DNA of 64,000 nucleotides from Leptofilum sp041748655 (GCA_041748655.1 JBGTCV010000057.1:1-64000); one strand, 5' to 3'; numbered from the stretch's first letter, positions 11,601-20,547 are shown. A program made the numbers and translations. Notes: a model not told the origin generated them from the letters alone.

Positions 11601-11782
11601 TAAGCGGCCGTTTCCGGGTGCGGCGTCAGGGTATAGGCGATCTGGTAATTGCCGCGCCAGGTTGTCGTGCCCGTGTTGGTAAAACCCCACGTCGCCTGGA
11701 AGGCCGTCCCGGCCGGGACGGCGTCGAGGTTGGCGGTGGCGGTGAAGCCGGCCGCGGCTGCATTGTCAATTGGGGTACTCAT
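8615..11782 (-). CDS. NBR1-like Ig / glycoside hydrolase / C39 peptidase multidomain protein
   Basis: In this 1055-residue protein the order is: two NBR1-central-domain-like Ig repeats (about 10-130 and 140-265, each with a NxGTxxWxxxxxxxY core); a TIM-barrel clan-A glycosidase (about 275-610; candidate acid Glu near 387 in QIHNEQ and nucleophile near 505 in WITEVG); two more NBR1-like repeats (620-730, 735-850); and a C39_2 papain-like domain (865-1045; Cys near 880 in GTWGCLM, His near 990 in DQHWVV, Asp near 1004 in IIDP). No N-terminal signal peptide is visible. AAGGAGG before ATG supports the start. The family combination suggests a surface or envelope-acting enzyme, but without a signal its location is open. 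It lies in the same operon-like array as the caspase. Confidence 0.8.
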   Translation of the reverse strand: MSTPIDNAAAAGFTATANLDAVPAGTAFQATWGFTNTGTTTWRGNYQIAYTLTPHPETAAYPRAPLATKTAYTLAELGIGDVPPGATVQLTLPFTAPAAAATHATNWQLQTPDGRRFGPVRWMRLVVPATAGSTLAYQMVNFVNSVTNFNSMQPGQQFMATWTLQNKGTAVWTGDFQVAYLDKSVADTQNHSPNPMGLAAVTTLRALTGRERVNPAETVEIALRLTAPTSAGAYAFHWQLRDASGTPFGDTRWLIIGVAGQLTPDIPVAAPGDKKVQFGMNVNINDGHPLDAERMNGLGWVRFVFWASRLKLTPEEAYQHRYRHIIQTYASQGIRSLIILHQDTYWGNGPWGGGDWHAYAQQFGEQCGRVARVCAEFGDMVAYQIHNEQDSEFGNDKGNPNHSAIGIAPANYALILQHAAAAIRQAHPGGRVIFGGLKTGPDNAIEYVRQVQRALGGSLPVDALAYHPYGRFVKHAIFNYGSIGRLGDALNMFKKAYPKTPLWITEVGAAADIHIGPEHYADIATYLREFVNEVATNYADYVQALIWFGWTDVMRNSGMNTHDNKPKPHIFDAFVAMRDRYKGLAKSVDLFADVSEAVFASFTATEPNLSAVPAGSAFTCRWTFTNSGTTTWDDKFKLVYVAKGANPAAMTEKNSYRLPEVAGFSALKPGETAVFSLNLTAPELAGRVYRSFWQIRDPKNKPFAHFYVDITVVPASPVGTSTRTPDMKFVADQTIPDFEKIVGGTDFDKQWRVRNSGTRQWGDGFNLVYVEGDFEMARGNASHLAPVAKPGDEVILSVPMTAPQGKSGNVYSVWRLKDDRGNFFGDPLWAKIVVTTAVADTATANTPLARLLADPSMWYSQVDPRWRGDQLGYGQQTIGTWGCLMTCMAMALSAYGVRINPQELNQRLKNMDPNQGGFNRTDSVVKFLAPAFVGGLQFNKNVKSWPNKDVDWAVWTGENPISRIDQALAKGHIVVAQVDTQLNTAVVDQHWVVIVHRSGDDYQIIDPLTPPNASPRITSLKARYMKYVPSDSVETNLRNAIISTMVYTKGNGSGN

Positions 11783-11826
11783 GATGCCTCCTTAAACAAA
11801 CTTGATGTAATTGGATAACCTTGCAG

Positions 11827-13671
11827 CTAAGGGCGCGGACGCGGCGTATTGTATAAATAGCATTGATACTGGTTATAACGAGTCAGGGAACACCAGAACC
11901 CATTCGGACAATTAAGCCGAAAACAGCGTTGTGATTCTTGCGTCGTGCCGCCGCCGCCTAGTGGATATGAACAAAGTTGACGCTCAAAATCACAGACAAC
12001 ATTACCACTGCTAAAAACATATTCTTCGCCCAATTCGTCCGGGTCATGGGTAAAAGTGTAAGTAAGTGATTCTTCAAAATAGCGATGCGAAATGTTGCAC
12101 TCCCACGTTAAAATGGAGCAAATGTCTTCGTAAGGTGTCCAGTCATAGCAAATATTTAAATTCCAGTCACAAGCAAATCCGTCTCTGAAAAATTCCATGT
12201 AGCTAAAGCTTAGATTGGAGACATCGAACACAAGGGGGACAGATAATTGTTCGCCGGTATTAATTTGCTCGAAATAGCAGTTAACTGTCTCGTCGCTATC
12301 AGCTATACATTCGAGCAAACGATGTTGCGGTTTTTCTGTCTGATGATTCCAACAGGATTGTGTCGACACATGGCAAATATAGCTGTACTGGCTGTCAATT
12401 GACCAATAAGTCTGTGTTGAAGCGTAATCTTCAGCCCATTCAGGTTGCGTGATCAAGAGTTCAAATTCAATCGCAGGCTCGTTGTAAACAGAAGTGAAGA
12501 TGCAGGTAAGTTGAATCGCATCACATTCAAAAACATAATCTCGATGGTCGGGAAGACCGAAGTCCTGTATTCGCGATCCCAGAAAGCATTCCTGACGTGT
12601 TTCATTACAAAGATAACCATTTAACCAATCAACATAACCGCTAACAGGTTCACCTCTCTGCCATTGTCCTGCTTGTGCTGTAACCGCCTTGAATACCTGC
12701 GGGCTGTCTGGTAAATCTCGGTAGGTTTTGGTACAGACTGTAGGATCACCTAATAAATCATATTCGCATGAAAATTCATATTCAGGCACATGAACTGGTT
12801 TTTCATAACAAACGCCTTCTTGAAAATTACAATAGATTTGACGATGGTCGTCACTTGTCCAATATTCATTGCCAGGGATGGTGGCTAGAAAATCCGGTTG
12901 CTCATAAACCAGTTCCAACTCGTAATAGGCGTCAACCCCTATTTTGAAATGATGCGCCCAAACACACATACTGGTTGTGTCATCGCATGTAAATGTATAA
13001 GGCGCATTGGCAACAACGGTTGTATCGGGCGCAAAATAATACATCTCGCCGTTTTTGAGCAGTAGTTTCTCAATCCACAATATGCCGTCGGCTTGCGGCA
13101 AATAATACTCGTTTCGTGTTTGCAGTAATGTTGTCAGGTTTGCCGATTCGTCTACTGGTATCGTTTGATAAATTGGAATCGCCTCTAATAATTCCCCACC
13201 GGCGGACTCTTCCCAGAACAAGACTGTGCTATGCGTATCGGTGAGATCAATAGCTACCCACACGGGTTCGAATATTGGTTCTTCTATTTGGAAAGCGGCG
13301 ACAGTGTAAGGTAACGTTAGAATCTTCCCCAGCGCCACGAGCGGTTCGACATCGGCGGGAGTGCTGCCGAGCCATTCGTCTAGCGATCCGTCAAAAAACA
13401 CGTAATCAGTAATGCCAAAATCATGGGTGACCACGTTATCGCCATCGGCCGATTGCAGTTGCAAGGTCGCGATTATTTCCGCGTCAGGGATAGCTTGCGC
13501 CGGTAATTCAGGCAGGCTATCAGGGGTGATGCCCGCTCCTGGCGCAGTGCCCTCGATGATTTCTGCCGGTGATTGGTCTATAATTGGCGTTTGTTCTTCT
13601 GGCGAACTCTTCCGGCAACCTATTAGCGTCAATAAACCGATGAGCAGAAATACAACTAATTTGCTTTTCAT
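11827..13671 (-). CDS. Cys-pair-repeat lipoprotein (paralogue 2)
   Basis: The 614-residue protein has a lipoprotein signal peptide (MKSKLVVFLLIGLLTLIGC) with lipobox LIGC, so it is predicted to be lipid-anchored outside the cytoplasmic membrane. At least ten short Cys-x(6-8)-Cys units recur from about residue 220 on (CDDTTSMC, CNFQEGVC, CNETRQEC, CHVSTQSC, CDWNLNIC, CDFERQLC), most preceded by an aromatic or hydrophobic strand; this suggests disulfide-clamped beta-hairpins. The tail QRCFRLNCPNGFWC...YQCYLY ends in PRPRP and is nearly shared with the next gene. No known family recognised. GGAG 7 bases before ATG. 28 bp after the paralogue. Confidence 0.75.
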   Translation of the reverse strand: MKSKLVVFLLIGLLTLIGCRKSSPEEQTPIIDQSPAEIIEGTAPGAGITPDSLPELPAQAIPDAEIIATLQLQSADGDNVVTHDFGITDYVFFDGSLDEWLGSTPADVEPLVALGKILTLPYTVAAFQIEEPIFEPVWVAIDLTDTHSTVLFWEESAGGELLEAIPIYQTIPVDESANLTTLLQTRNEYYLPQADGILWIEKLLLKNGEMYYFAPDTTVVANAPYTFTCDDTTSMCVWAHHFKIGVDAYYELELVYEQPDFLATIPGNEYWTSDDHRQIYCNFQEGVCYEKPVHVPEYEFSCEYDLLGDPTVCTKTYRDLPDSPQVFKAVTAQAGQWQRGEPVSGYVDWLNGYLCNETRQECFLGSRIQDFGLPDHRDYVFECDAIQLTCIFTSVYNEPAIEFELLITQPEWAEDYASTQTYWSIDSQYSYICHVSTQSCWNHQTEKPQHRLLECIADSDETVNCYFEQINTGEQLSVPLVFDVSNLSFSYMEFFRDGFACDWNLNICYDWTPYEDICSILTWECNISHRYFEESLTYTFTHDPDELGEEYVFSSGNVVCDFERQLCSYPLGGGGTTQESQRCFRLNCPNGFWCSLTRYNQYQCYLYNTPRPRP

Positions 13672-13698
13672 GGTGATTCTCCTCGTATGGTTTTGCCG

Positions 13699-15456
13699 TT
13701 AGCGTTGCGGGCGAGGTGTTCTGTACAAAAAACATTGGTACTTCGTGTACTGGGCCGTTGTACAAAGTGCGCTATTAGGGCAATTTAGGCGAAAACAACG
13801 CTGAGATTCAGCTGCGCCCCCCCCGCCCAGATTGGTGAGATCAAACACCATACACACCCTTTGCTCAAAATCACATCTAAGGTCGGAGAAGGGTATGGTG
13901 TAGAAATCGTGATTTTTTATGCCAACTGAAACAAATGCCTCGTGCTTTTCAAAAAAGTCCCAATGAACTGGTTCTGAAATAAAGTTAAATTTTATTCTCT
14001 CGTCAGTAGAGATATTACGAATAACGCATGATTGTGTTAGCGCATCACAATCGGCGCTATATCCCATCTCAATACTTGTTAAAGAGCCGTTATCAATATT
14101 GTCATTGTGCCAAGTGGGATTTTCGCTACACTCTTGCAATTGCCAATTACAGTCGAGAATGTACTGAGGATTGACACTATTCAAATAATGAGTTGTCACA
14201 TCGTTATCCGCCCAGTCCAGAGATTCTGAAGCCGACACAATTTTGGCTTCCACTGATTCTGGCCATTGACCAAGTGGAAATAGCGAACAGGTTGTCAACC
14301 TCCTTTGGTCGTTAAATTGACAATCAACTTCCTGACTATAACATTGCAACTCATCCCAATTACATGCCAATGATAAATGCCTGAAAGCGGTAGGGATAGG
14401 TGTATGATCTGACAGAAACTCCGCCCGGATATATTCTCTAAAATCATCTGCCAGCCATTCATCATCATTGTTAACCAGGGAAAAAGCATGTATTTCTCCG
14501 CCAATTTGATTTTGGTATGCGCAAGTATGCTTATCAAGATCGCACTGCATAGACGGATACAAGACCTTAAAACAGGCAGCAGTCTCTGGATCAGTACAGT
14601 GAATAGTGCGACCATCTTCTAGCTTTAAAGAGTATGTATTCAGAAAACCAAAATCTCTTTGAATATCATCCAACGACTCATCAACCAGCAGATAAACGAT
14701 TTGCTGGGTATCTGTATCTATTTCAAACTGATTTTGTTGGATACAGATTTGCATTGAGGTATCACAAGAAAATGAATAAGGTATATTTGAAACGATATCC
14801 GTTGTTTCTGTGGAGAAAACATTTAATTGCCAGCCATTGTCATCTGTTTTTAGCAGTAATCGGTCTACCCACAATACGCCCTGCAACTCCGGTAAATACC
14901 AATCATTTCGAGCGTCCAGTAAATCTTTCAGATTACTGTTCAAAGGCAAAGAAACGGTGCGAAACAACGATGCCGTCCCAATTACTTCGTCAACACTGGT
15001 TTCCTGCCAGGCAACGGTCATTGCCTGTAAATCCTCTGTCCCCAGCAGAACCCATAACGGAGCAAAATATTTACCGCTAAGACCGCCATAGGGATGGTAT
15101 GGCGGCAAAACCACTCGAGCCAACGCAAGCCATGACTGTTCGATGGTCTGATGTTCTTCAACCCATTCATCTAACCCTATGTCATGAAACTCATACTCAG
15201 TCAAATGATACTGCCGCGCCAGATCGCCTGTTTCCGTTAGCAAAGTAACTGTGGCAATGGTTTCCTCATTTATAGAGCCAGCAGAAGTGGTAAAAGCGGA
15301 TGAAAGATCTGTTGTCTCTGTTGGAGTTAAGTCTGTGGCTACCTCTGTTGTTTGACTCGAGGGAACGACCGTTGGCGTCTGCTCGTCTGCTTTGCCTCGG
15401 CAACCTGTAACCAAGAACACAACCATCATGAATAACAAAAAATAAACTTTCTTCAT
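13699..15456 (-). CDS. Cys-pair-repeat lipoprotein (paralogue 1)
   Basis: This is a paralogue of the downstream neighbour: the same layout and the same tail (QRCFRLNCPN...YQCFLYRTPRPQR). The start is the ATG of MKKVYFLLFMMVVFLVTGC, chosen for AGGAGG five bases upstream; the longer frame to 15543 adds 29 residues without a signal-like character. The lipobox VTGC predicts lipid anchoring. Cys pairs recur (CDTSMQIC, CDLDKHTC, CNWDELQC, CNWQLQEC, CDALTQSC, CDFEQRVC). The two copies are clearly diverged, so the duplication is old or under diversifying pressure. Function unknown; position upstream of the NBR1/glycosidase/caspase genes suggests a shared surface role. Confidence 0.75.
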   Translation of the reverse strand: MKKVYFLLFMMVVFLVTGCRGKADEQTPTVVPSSQTTEVATDLTPTETTDLSSAFTTSAGSINEETIATVTLLTETGDLARQYHLTEYEFHDIGLDEWVEEHQTIEQSWLALARVVLPPYHPYGGLSGKYFAPLWVLLGTEDLQAMTVAWQETSVDEVIGTASLFRTVSLPLNSNLKDLLDARNDWYLPELQGVLWVDRLLLKTDDNGWQLNVFSTETTDIVSNIPYSFSCDTSMQICIQQNQFEIDTDTQQIVYLLVDESLDDIQRDFGFLNTYSLKLEDGRTIHCTDPETAACFKVLYPSMQCDLDKHTCAYQNQIGGEIHAFSLVNNDDEWLADDFREYIRAEFLSDHTPIPTAFRHLSLACNWDELQCYSQEVDCQFNDQRRLTTCSLFPLGQWPESVEAKIVSASESLDWADNDVTTHYLNSVNPQYILDCNWQLQECSENPTWHNDNIDNGSLTSIEMGYSADCDALTQSCVIRNISTDERIKFNFISEPVHWDFFEKHEAFVSVGIKNHDFYTIPFSDLRCDFEQRVCMVFDLTNLGGGGAAESQRCFRLNCPNSALCTTAQYTKYQCFLYRTPRPQR

Positions 15457-15490
15457 CACGACCTCCTGATATGTTGAAATGCAATCCCAT

Positions 15491-16873
15491 TTACGGCTTG
15501 CGCTGATATAGACCATTTCCTGTGGCTTTGACAAGCCATTCACTGTCAGTAGCGTCTGTCCATAAAACTAATCCCGGCACGTAGTCTACGCCAAAAAACA
15601 TTTTCAGATCCGTTCGATTGCCGTCACAATCAACCCAGTAAACAGATTCGGCAACCAGATAGTATTGACCCTGTTGTGCAGGGTAAGCGGCAACGGCCGT
15701 TATGGGAAAATCTCGTGAAAATTCCAGAACCGGTCCCAAATTGCCATTTGTCAGACAAGCCGCCCGGTGAGAATTAGAGCCGCTAAACGATAGAAATAGC
15801 TCCTCCGGGTTACTGCCAAACACAATATGGCTGGCGCCCGGCACATGGGCTAACTCCCGCCACTGCCACTCGCCAGCGATCAGGTTGCCCACAAAAAATG
15901 AATCTGCTGTGCCAACGTAAGCCGTGCCGTTTCTGTCAAAGGCAACTGTTGCAAACTGGGCCTCGGTTGGCAAACCGCCCTGGTCGGCCAAGTTTTGCCA
16001 GCTTTGACCACTGTCATGACTGCCGTATATGGTGGGAGCACTCCCGGTTTCAAAACCAAAACTGGTGGCCAACAACAATTGCCCATTATGGGCAGCCAAT
16101 CCAAGATAGCTTACATCGGTAGGTACTTGCCCGGTACTGATGTCTACCCAGTTCCAACCCATATCGTCACTACGCCAGACGCCAGATTCATAAATGGCTG
16201 CATAAAGCCGAGAAGGTTGGGCCAGGTCCACCGCCAGCTGTTCTATGCCTTCCACATCGGAGTCAGGATCGGCAAAGTTGGCGGGGATGGAGGTGGGTAA
16301 ATTCCCTTTGCGCCAGGCTGACCATTCTCCATCGGGCGACAGATAACCAAGCCCATAATCAACACTACCGGCGTATAAGCCGCCATCAGGCGCGGCTGCC
16401 AATGACCAAAAGCTGACATCATTTACACCGGCAACTGCTTCCCAATCCAAAAATGGCCACCAGCCCTGCCAAAAAGCCAGCGTAAAGTAAAATAGAACAG
16501 GAATGATAAGCCGTATTCCCGACCAAACAGGCCGTTCGCGTGCCTCGCGCTGGGCATAACGCACGGCTAACGCAGGAGCAAAGCTGGCTTGTACACGCAA
16601 GAATAAGGGTATATGTAACGCTTTAGCCGTATCATAAACAGCCGCTTTGCGTGCAAACGGGATTTTTCGCAGTGGTTGCCATTGGCCTACATAAGGCTCG
16701 GCAGCGTCGTCAGCTAAAGTCGTTAACGCCTGTTGCCAGATCGCTTCATCAGTAGCTACACAGGTGAAGAGTTGTTCGATAACCTCTTCGTCGAGGTGAT
16801 GCTGTAAACCACGTGCCGCTTGCCGCCGCCGTTCGCTGGAAGAATGGTCCAATGTGTCCAGCAGCATTCCCAT
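15491..16873 (-). pseudogene. Membrane-anchored BNR/Asp-box beta-propeller protein, 5' end lost to IS
   Basis: The surviving part encodes a helical, HEAT-like cytoplasmic stretch, one transmembrane helix (IRLIIPVLFYFTLAFWQGWW) and a sialidase-type propeller with Asp-boxes (SDDMGWNWVDI, SHDSGQSWQNL). The frame continues upstream to 17029, but from 16874 on it is the antisense of the IS3 element. The apparent extra N-terminal hydrophobic segment is therefore an artefact. An ATG lies exactly at the junction (16873), so a shortened protein could still be made from an IS promoter. It heads the eight-gene minus-strand array, 34 bp before the first lipoprotein gene. Confidence 0.7.
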
Positions 16874-16943
16874 TGTGTCAATATAGGGTGAGACACTCCA
16901 AGCCTCGAATTTAGTGTAGAATGCGAGGGCAAAGAGGAACATC

Positions 16944-17375
16944 ATGACACAAAAACAGGCAGACAAAATCAGCAAAAATGGCACAGACCAAGCCCAAAGG
17001 CCCGATCCAGAGGTATTGCCCAAGGCCAAACGGCGTAACTTTACAGCCAGCTACAAACTGTGGGTGTTGGCAGAAGCGGATAAGTGTCGCCAGCAACCAG
17101 GTCAAATTGGCGCGTTGCTCAGACGAGAAGGTCTGTACTCTTCCCACCTGACAACTTGGCAACGACAACGGGCAGCGGGCCAGATGGCTGGCTTGAAGCC
17201 GCAGAAACGCGGCCGTAAAGCCAATGTCGAAGCGGCGGAAATCAATCAATTGCGCCATGAGAACAAACGATTAACCCGGCAACTGGAGCAGGCGGAACTA
17301 ATCATCGAGGCTCAAAAAAAACTCTCGGAGATATTGGGTATCACCCTGGAACAGCCGAAGGACGGCGAGAAATGA
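16944..17375 (+). CDS. IS3-family transposase OrfA
   Basis: The 143-residue protein is basic. It has the IS3 OrfA helix-turn-helix (FTASYKLWVLAEADKC...IGALLRREGLYSSHLTTWQRQR) and a C-terminal leucine-zipper-like helix (LRHENKRLTRQLEQAELIIEAQKKL) used for multimerisation. The stop overlaps the OrfB start as ATGA, so OrfB is probably made by translational coupling rather than the usual programmed -1 frameshift. Confidence 0.88.
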   Translation: MTQKQADKISKNGTDQAQRPDPEVLPKAKRRNFTASYKLWVLAEADKCRQQPGQIGALLRREGLYSSHLTTWQRQRAAGQMAGLKPQKRGRKANVEAAEINQLRHENKRLTRQLEQAELIIEAQKKLSEILGITLEQPKDGEK

Positions 17376-18388
17376 GAGCAACCGTCACCCAATTGGCGCA
17401 GAAAACAAACACCAAACAGGCGTGTGACCAGCTGGCGTACCCGCGCAGCAGTTACTATCGGCAACAACTGGCTAAACCGGCCGTTACGGAGCCCCGCCCC
17501 GTGCCCGCCCCGTCGCCGCGGGCTTTACCCCCAGCCGAGCAGGACACGGTACGGGACCTGCTCAACAGCGAACGCTTTGAGGACAGCTCGCCACGGCAAA
17601 TGTACGGCACTTTGCTCGATGAAGGGCACTATCTCTGCTCGGTCAGCACGATGTATCGGATACTCAAAGCGAATGAGGAAGTCCGGGAACGGCGTAACCA
17701 GAAACGGCATCCGGCTTACCAAAAACCAGAACTGCTGGCGACGGGACCCAACCAGGTGTGGTCCTGGGACATCACCAAGCTGCGGGGGCCAGTGCCCCAT
17801 GTCTACTATTATATGTACTGCATTCTGGACATCTTCAGCCGGTATGTGGTCGGTTACCTGATTGCCAGCAGAGAACTGGCCACTTTAGCCCGGCAATTGG
17901 TGGCCGATAGTTGTGCCAAACAGGGCATTGAGCCAGAGCAGCTGATCCTGCATGCTGACCGGGGTAGTTCCATGAGCAGCAAGACCCTGGCTTTACTCCT
18001 GGCCGACCTGGGTGTAGGCAAGAGCCATTCCCGGCCCTATACCTCTGATGACAATCCATTCTCGGAGGCCCAGTTCAAAACGATGAAGTACCGCCCTGAT
18101 TATCCGGACCGTTTCGGGACGTCGCAAGAAGCGCGAAACTGGGCGCATCCTTTCATTCACTGGTACAACAATGAGCATCGGCATACCAGTTTGGGGCTGA
18201 TGACCCCGGCCACGGTGCATTATGGCTTGGCGGCCGAGTTGACCGTGCAACGACAGGTAACTTTGCAGGCTGCCTATGAAAAGAATCCGGAACGGTTTGT
18301 GAAGGGGCTACCTGCTCCCCCGAAACCACCAACAGCCGTCTGGATTAATCCGCCGCTGACAAAGGATAAGGAAATGCAATCGTCGTAG
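17372..18388 (+). CDS. IS3-family transposase OrfB (DDE integrase)
   Basis: The 338-residue protein has the retroviral-integrase fold. Catalytic triad candidates are Asp in VWSWDITK, Asp in ILHADRGS and Glu in NPFSEAQFKTMKYRP. The conserved C-terminal HxxINHWYN-type block appears as FIHWYNNEHRHTSLGLMTP. It is full length and uninterrupted, so the element may still be active. It starts within the ATGA overlap with OrfA. Confidence 0.92.
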   Translation: MRATVTQLAQKTNTKQACDQLAYPRSSYYRQQLAKPAVTEPRPVPAPSPRALPPAEQDTVRDLLNSERFEDSSPRQMYGTLLDEGHYLCSVSTMYRILKANEEVRERRNQKRHPAYQKPELLATGPNQVWSWDITKLRGPVPHVYYYMYCILDIFSRYVVGYLIASRELATLARQLVADSCAKQGIEPEQLILHADRGSSMSSKTLALLLADLGVGKSHSRPYTSDDNPFSEAQFKTMKYRPDYPDRFGTSQEARNWAHPFIHWYNNEHRHTSLGLMTPATVHYGLAAELTVQRQVTLQAAYEKNPERFVKGLPAPPKPPTAVWINPPLTKDKEMQSS

Positions 18389-18476
18389 AGGCTGTGGGGG
18401 TAAGTGGTTAACTCGGAGTGGGCGGAGAGTTATCCACTTATCCAGCAGTCCAGTGAGCGCGGAGTTGCTCACTAAT

Positions 18477-19031
18477 TTATCCATTTTGGTGTCTCATTTC
18501 TATTGACACATTCCGGTGGAGGAGGTCTATTTTGAGTGATATGTTGAAGTATTGATCTCCAATGTATTTTTGCAAGTCTGGCTTAACAATGGGGATTTGG
18601 AGATCATCAAAATCTCCTTTCTTGAAGTGTGGAATCAACGTTCCAACATGCAAACCCTCAATTTCTTGTTGGATGACAGTTGAGCGTAATACAGCGAACA
18701 GATACTTAGAATATATCTTTTTCTCATCTGCTCGAATAGCAACCATGTCTTGGGCTATGCAAAAACCCACTGGATCAGGCACCCAAGCGACCCGACCTGG
18801 TGAACCTTTCAACACAAAAATAATATCTCCTGGTTCAGGATGGCCTCTGAACCAACTGTGATACGTTTTGTCATCCACATATCTAACTTTTTCAAACAAC
18901 GGATAAAGATAATCGTTGGATATGCAGTTTGTGGCAATTAAAGGGAGTCCACTGTCAGCAGTTGGACAGGTCCTCCCTCTATTATCAACCACATTTTTAA
19001 GTAGTTGCCCAAATGGTTGATAGTCAATCAT
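18477..19031 (-). pseudogene. hsdS: Type I restriction specificity subunit HsdS, truncated by IS
   Basis: The protein starts with ATG inside the end of hsdM (overlap, as usual for hsdM-hsdS). It holds only one target-recognition half: TCPTADSGLPLIATNCISND, then the TRD, then IVKPDLQKYIGDQYFNISLKIDLLHR, the central conserved helix. A full HsdS has about 400 residues with two TRDs. The last ten codons (NVSIEMRHQNG) are read from the IS inverted repeat beyond 18510. The second half does not appear on the other side of the IS, so it was deleted. The system is probably inactive or has a half-S subunit. Confidence 0.8.
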
Positions 19032-20547
19032 CGATTTCAACCTGCGCCAAACTCTCAAGTATCACTTGATTTAATCGGCTTTCTTCACCTAGTTGCTTCG
19101 CCAACTCCGCTTGCAATTCAGCAAAGCGTTCGGCAAAGTCGAAGTCATCTTCCTCCTCCGGCAGGCCTACGTAACGGCCGGGTGTCAGAACGAAATCCAG
19201 TTCGCGCACCCGCTCAATAGATGCAGTCTTGCAAAAGCCGGGCACGTCTTCATAGCTGCCATTCTGGTTGCGCCAGTTGTGGTAAGTGCTGGCAATTTGG
19301 GCAATGTCGGCATCATCAAACTCCAGTGTGCGCCGGTTAATCAAATGCCCCAGATTCCGCGCATCAATAAACAAAATCTCATCCCGCCGGTTCCTAAACT
19401 TGCCGTTGGCCCGGTTGCGGCTCAAAAACCACAGTGATGCGGGAATCTGCGTGTTTAAAAAGAGCTTGCCAGGCAGGTTGACAATGCAGTCCACCAGCCG
19501 CGCCTCCACCAGCGCCCGGCGGATGTTGCCCTCACCGCTTGTCTTGGAGGTCAGCGCGCCCTTGGCCAACACAAAGCCCGCCTGCCCGCTGGGGCTGAGG
19601 TGGTAAAGAAAGTGTTGAATCCAGGCGTAGTTGGCATTGCCGGTCGGCGGCTCGCCGTACTGCCAGCGAGCATCGCCGCGCAGCAGCGCCCCGCTCCAGT
19701 CGCTGTCATTAAATGGTGGGTTGGCCATCACATGGTCGGCCTTCAAATCCTTGTGGGCATCGTTGAGGAAGGAGCCTTCGTTGTTCCACTTCACCTGCGA
19801 GCTGTCAATGCCGCGAATAGCCAGGTTCATCTTGCACAACCGCCACGTCGTCTGGTTGCTCTCCTGCCCATAAATGGAAATGTCGTTGACGCGTCCCTGA
19901 TGCTCCGTTACAAACTCCTCCGACTGCACAAACATGCCGCCGGAGCCGCAGCAGGGGTCAAAGACACGGCCTTTGTAGGGTTCGAGCATTTCTACCAGGA
20001 GCTTAACAATGCTCTTGGGGGTGTAGAACTGGCCGCCCTGTTTGCCTTCGGCGAGGGCAAACTCGCCCAGGAAGTATTCGAAGACGTGGCCCAGGACGTC
20101 GGCGCTGCGGGCCTGGGCGTCGCCCATGGCTATGTTGCTGATGAGGTCGATGAGGCCGCCCAGGTTGGTGGGGTCCAGGTTGCCGCGGGCGTAGACTTTG
20201 GGGAGCACGTTTTTGAGGCTGGGGTTGTCGTGCTCGATGGCGTCCATGGCGGCGTCTACGTCCTTGCCGATTTCGGGGGTTTTGGCGCGGGTCTGGATGT
20301 AGCTCCAGCGGGCGGAGGGGGGGACAAAGAAGACGTTTTCGGCGCTATATTCGTCGCGGTCTTCGGGGTCGGCCCATTGGTCGGCGGCGAGTTGGGCGTG
20401 GAGGGCTTCGAAGGCGCTGGAGATGTAGCGGAGGAAGATGAGGCCGAGGACGACGTGTTTGTATTCGGCGGCGTCGATGTTTTTGCGGAGTTTATCGGCC
20501 GCTTTCCATAGTTGGGTTTCGAGGGATTCGAGGTTGTTGTTGGCCAC
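19024..20547 (-). CDS. hsdM: Type I restriction-modification DNA N6-adenine methyltransferase HsdM
   Basis: The protein has about 507 residues. It has the N-terminal HsdM helical domain (LWKAADKLRKNIDAAEYKHVVLGLIFLRYIS), the SAM motif FDPCCGSGGMF and the catalytic NPPF motif (VMANPPFNDSDW). The family modifies one adenine in each strand of a bipartite site, guided by HsdS. GTG at 20547 (MANNNLESLE) is preferred over a TTG two codons upstream. No hsdR is in the window, so the restriction subunit is lost, distant, or this is an orphan methyltransferase. Confidence 0.9.
   Translation of the reverse strand: MANNNLESLETQLWKAADKLRKNIDAAEYKHVVLGLIFLRYISSAFEALHAQLAADQWADPEDRDEYSAENVFFVPPSARWSYIQTRAKTPEIGKDVDAAMDAIEHDNPSLKNVLPKVYARGNLDPTNLGGLIDLISNIAMGDAQARSADVLGHVFEYFLGEFALAEGKQGGQFYTPKSIVKLLVEMLEPYKGRVFDPCCGSGGMFVQSEEFVTEHQGRVNDISIYGQESNQTTWRLCKMNLAIRGIDSSQVKWNNEGSFLNDAHKDLKADHVMANPPFNDSDWSGALLRGDARWQYGEPPTGNANYAWIQHFLYHLSPSGQAGFVLAKGALTSKTSGEGNIRRALVEARLVDCIVNLPGKLFLNTQIPASLWFLSRNRANGKFRNRRDEILFIDARNLGHLINRRTLEFDDADIAQIASTYHNWRNQNGSYEDVPGFCKTASIERVRELDFVLTPGRYVGLPEEEDDFDFAERFAELQAELAKQLGEESRLNQVILESLAQVEIDD

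Larger units (their letters stand above)
16874..18510 (+). mobile_element. IS3-family insertion sequence, about 1.64 kb
   Basis: The ends are defined by imperfect inverted repeats: TGTGTCAATATAGGGTGAGACAC at the left and, read inward from the right, TGTGTCAATAGAAATGAGACACC (10 identical outer bases, then TGAGACAC after a one-base gap). Inside are the two overlapping transposase frames. No matching target duplication is seen in the flanks (left ...TTCCCAT, right TTCCGG...), and the two flanks belong to two different broken genes. That fits deletion or recombination after insertion. Confidence 0.8.

Noticed and set aside
16874..17029. N-terminal transmembrane segment of the propeller protein
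   Set aside because: It is read from the antisense of the IS3 element, beyond the inverted repeat, so it is not native.
19600..20511. 303-codon Val/Gly-rich plus-strand frame
   Set aside because: Antisense of hsdM; repetitive VFGG/VGGE composition typical of shadows in GC-rich DNA.
19024..20547. Complete type I restriction-modification system
   Set aside because: hsdS is truncated by the IS and no hsdR is present in the window.
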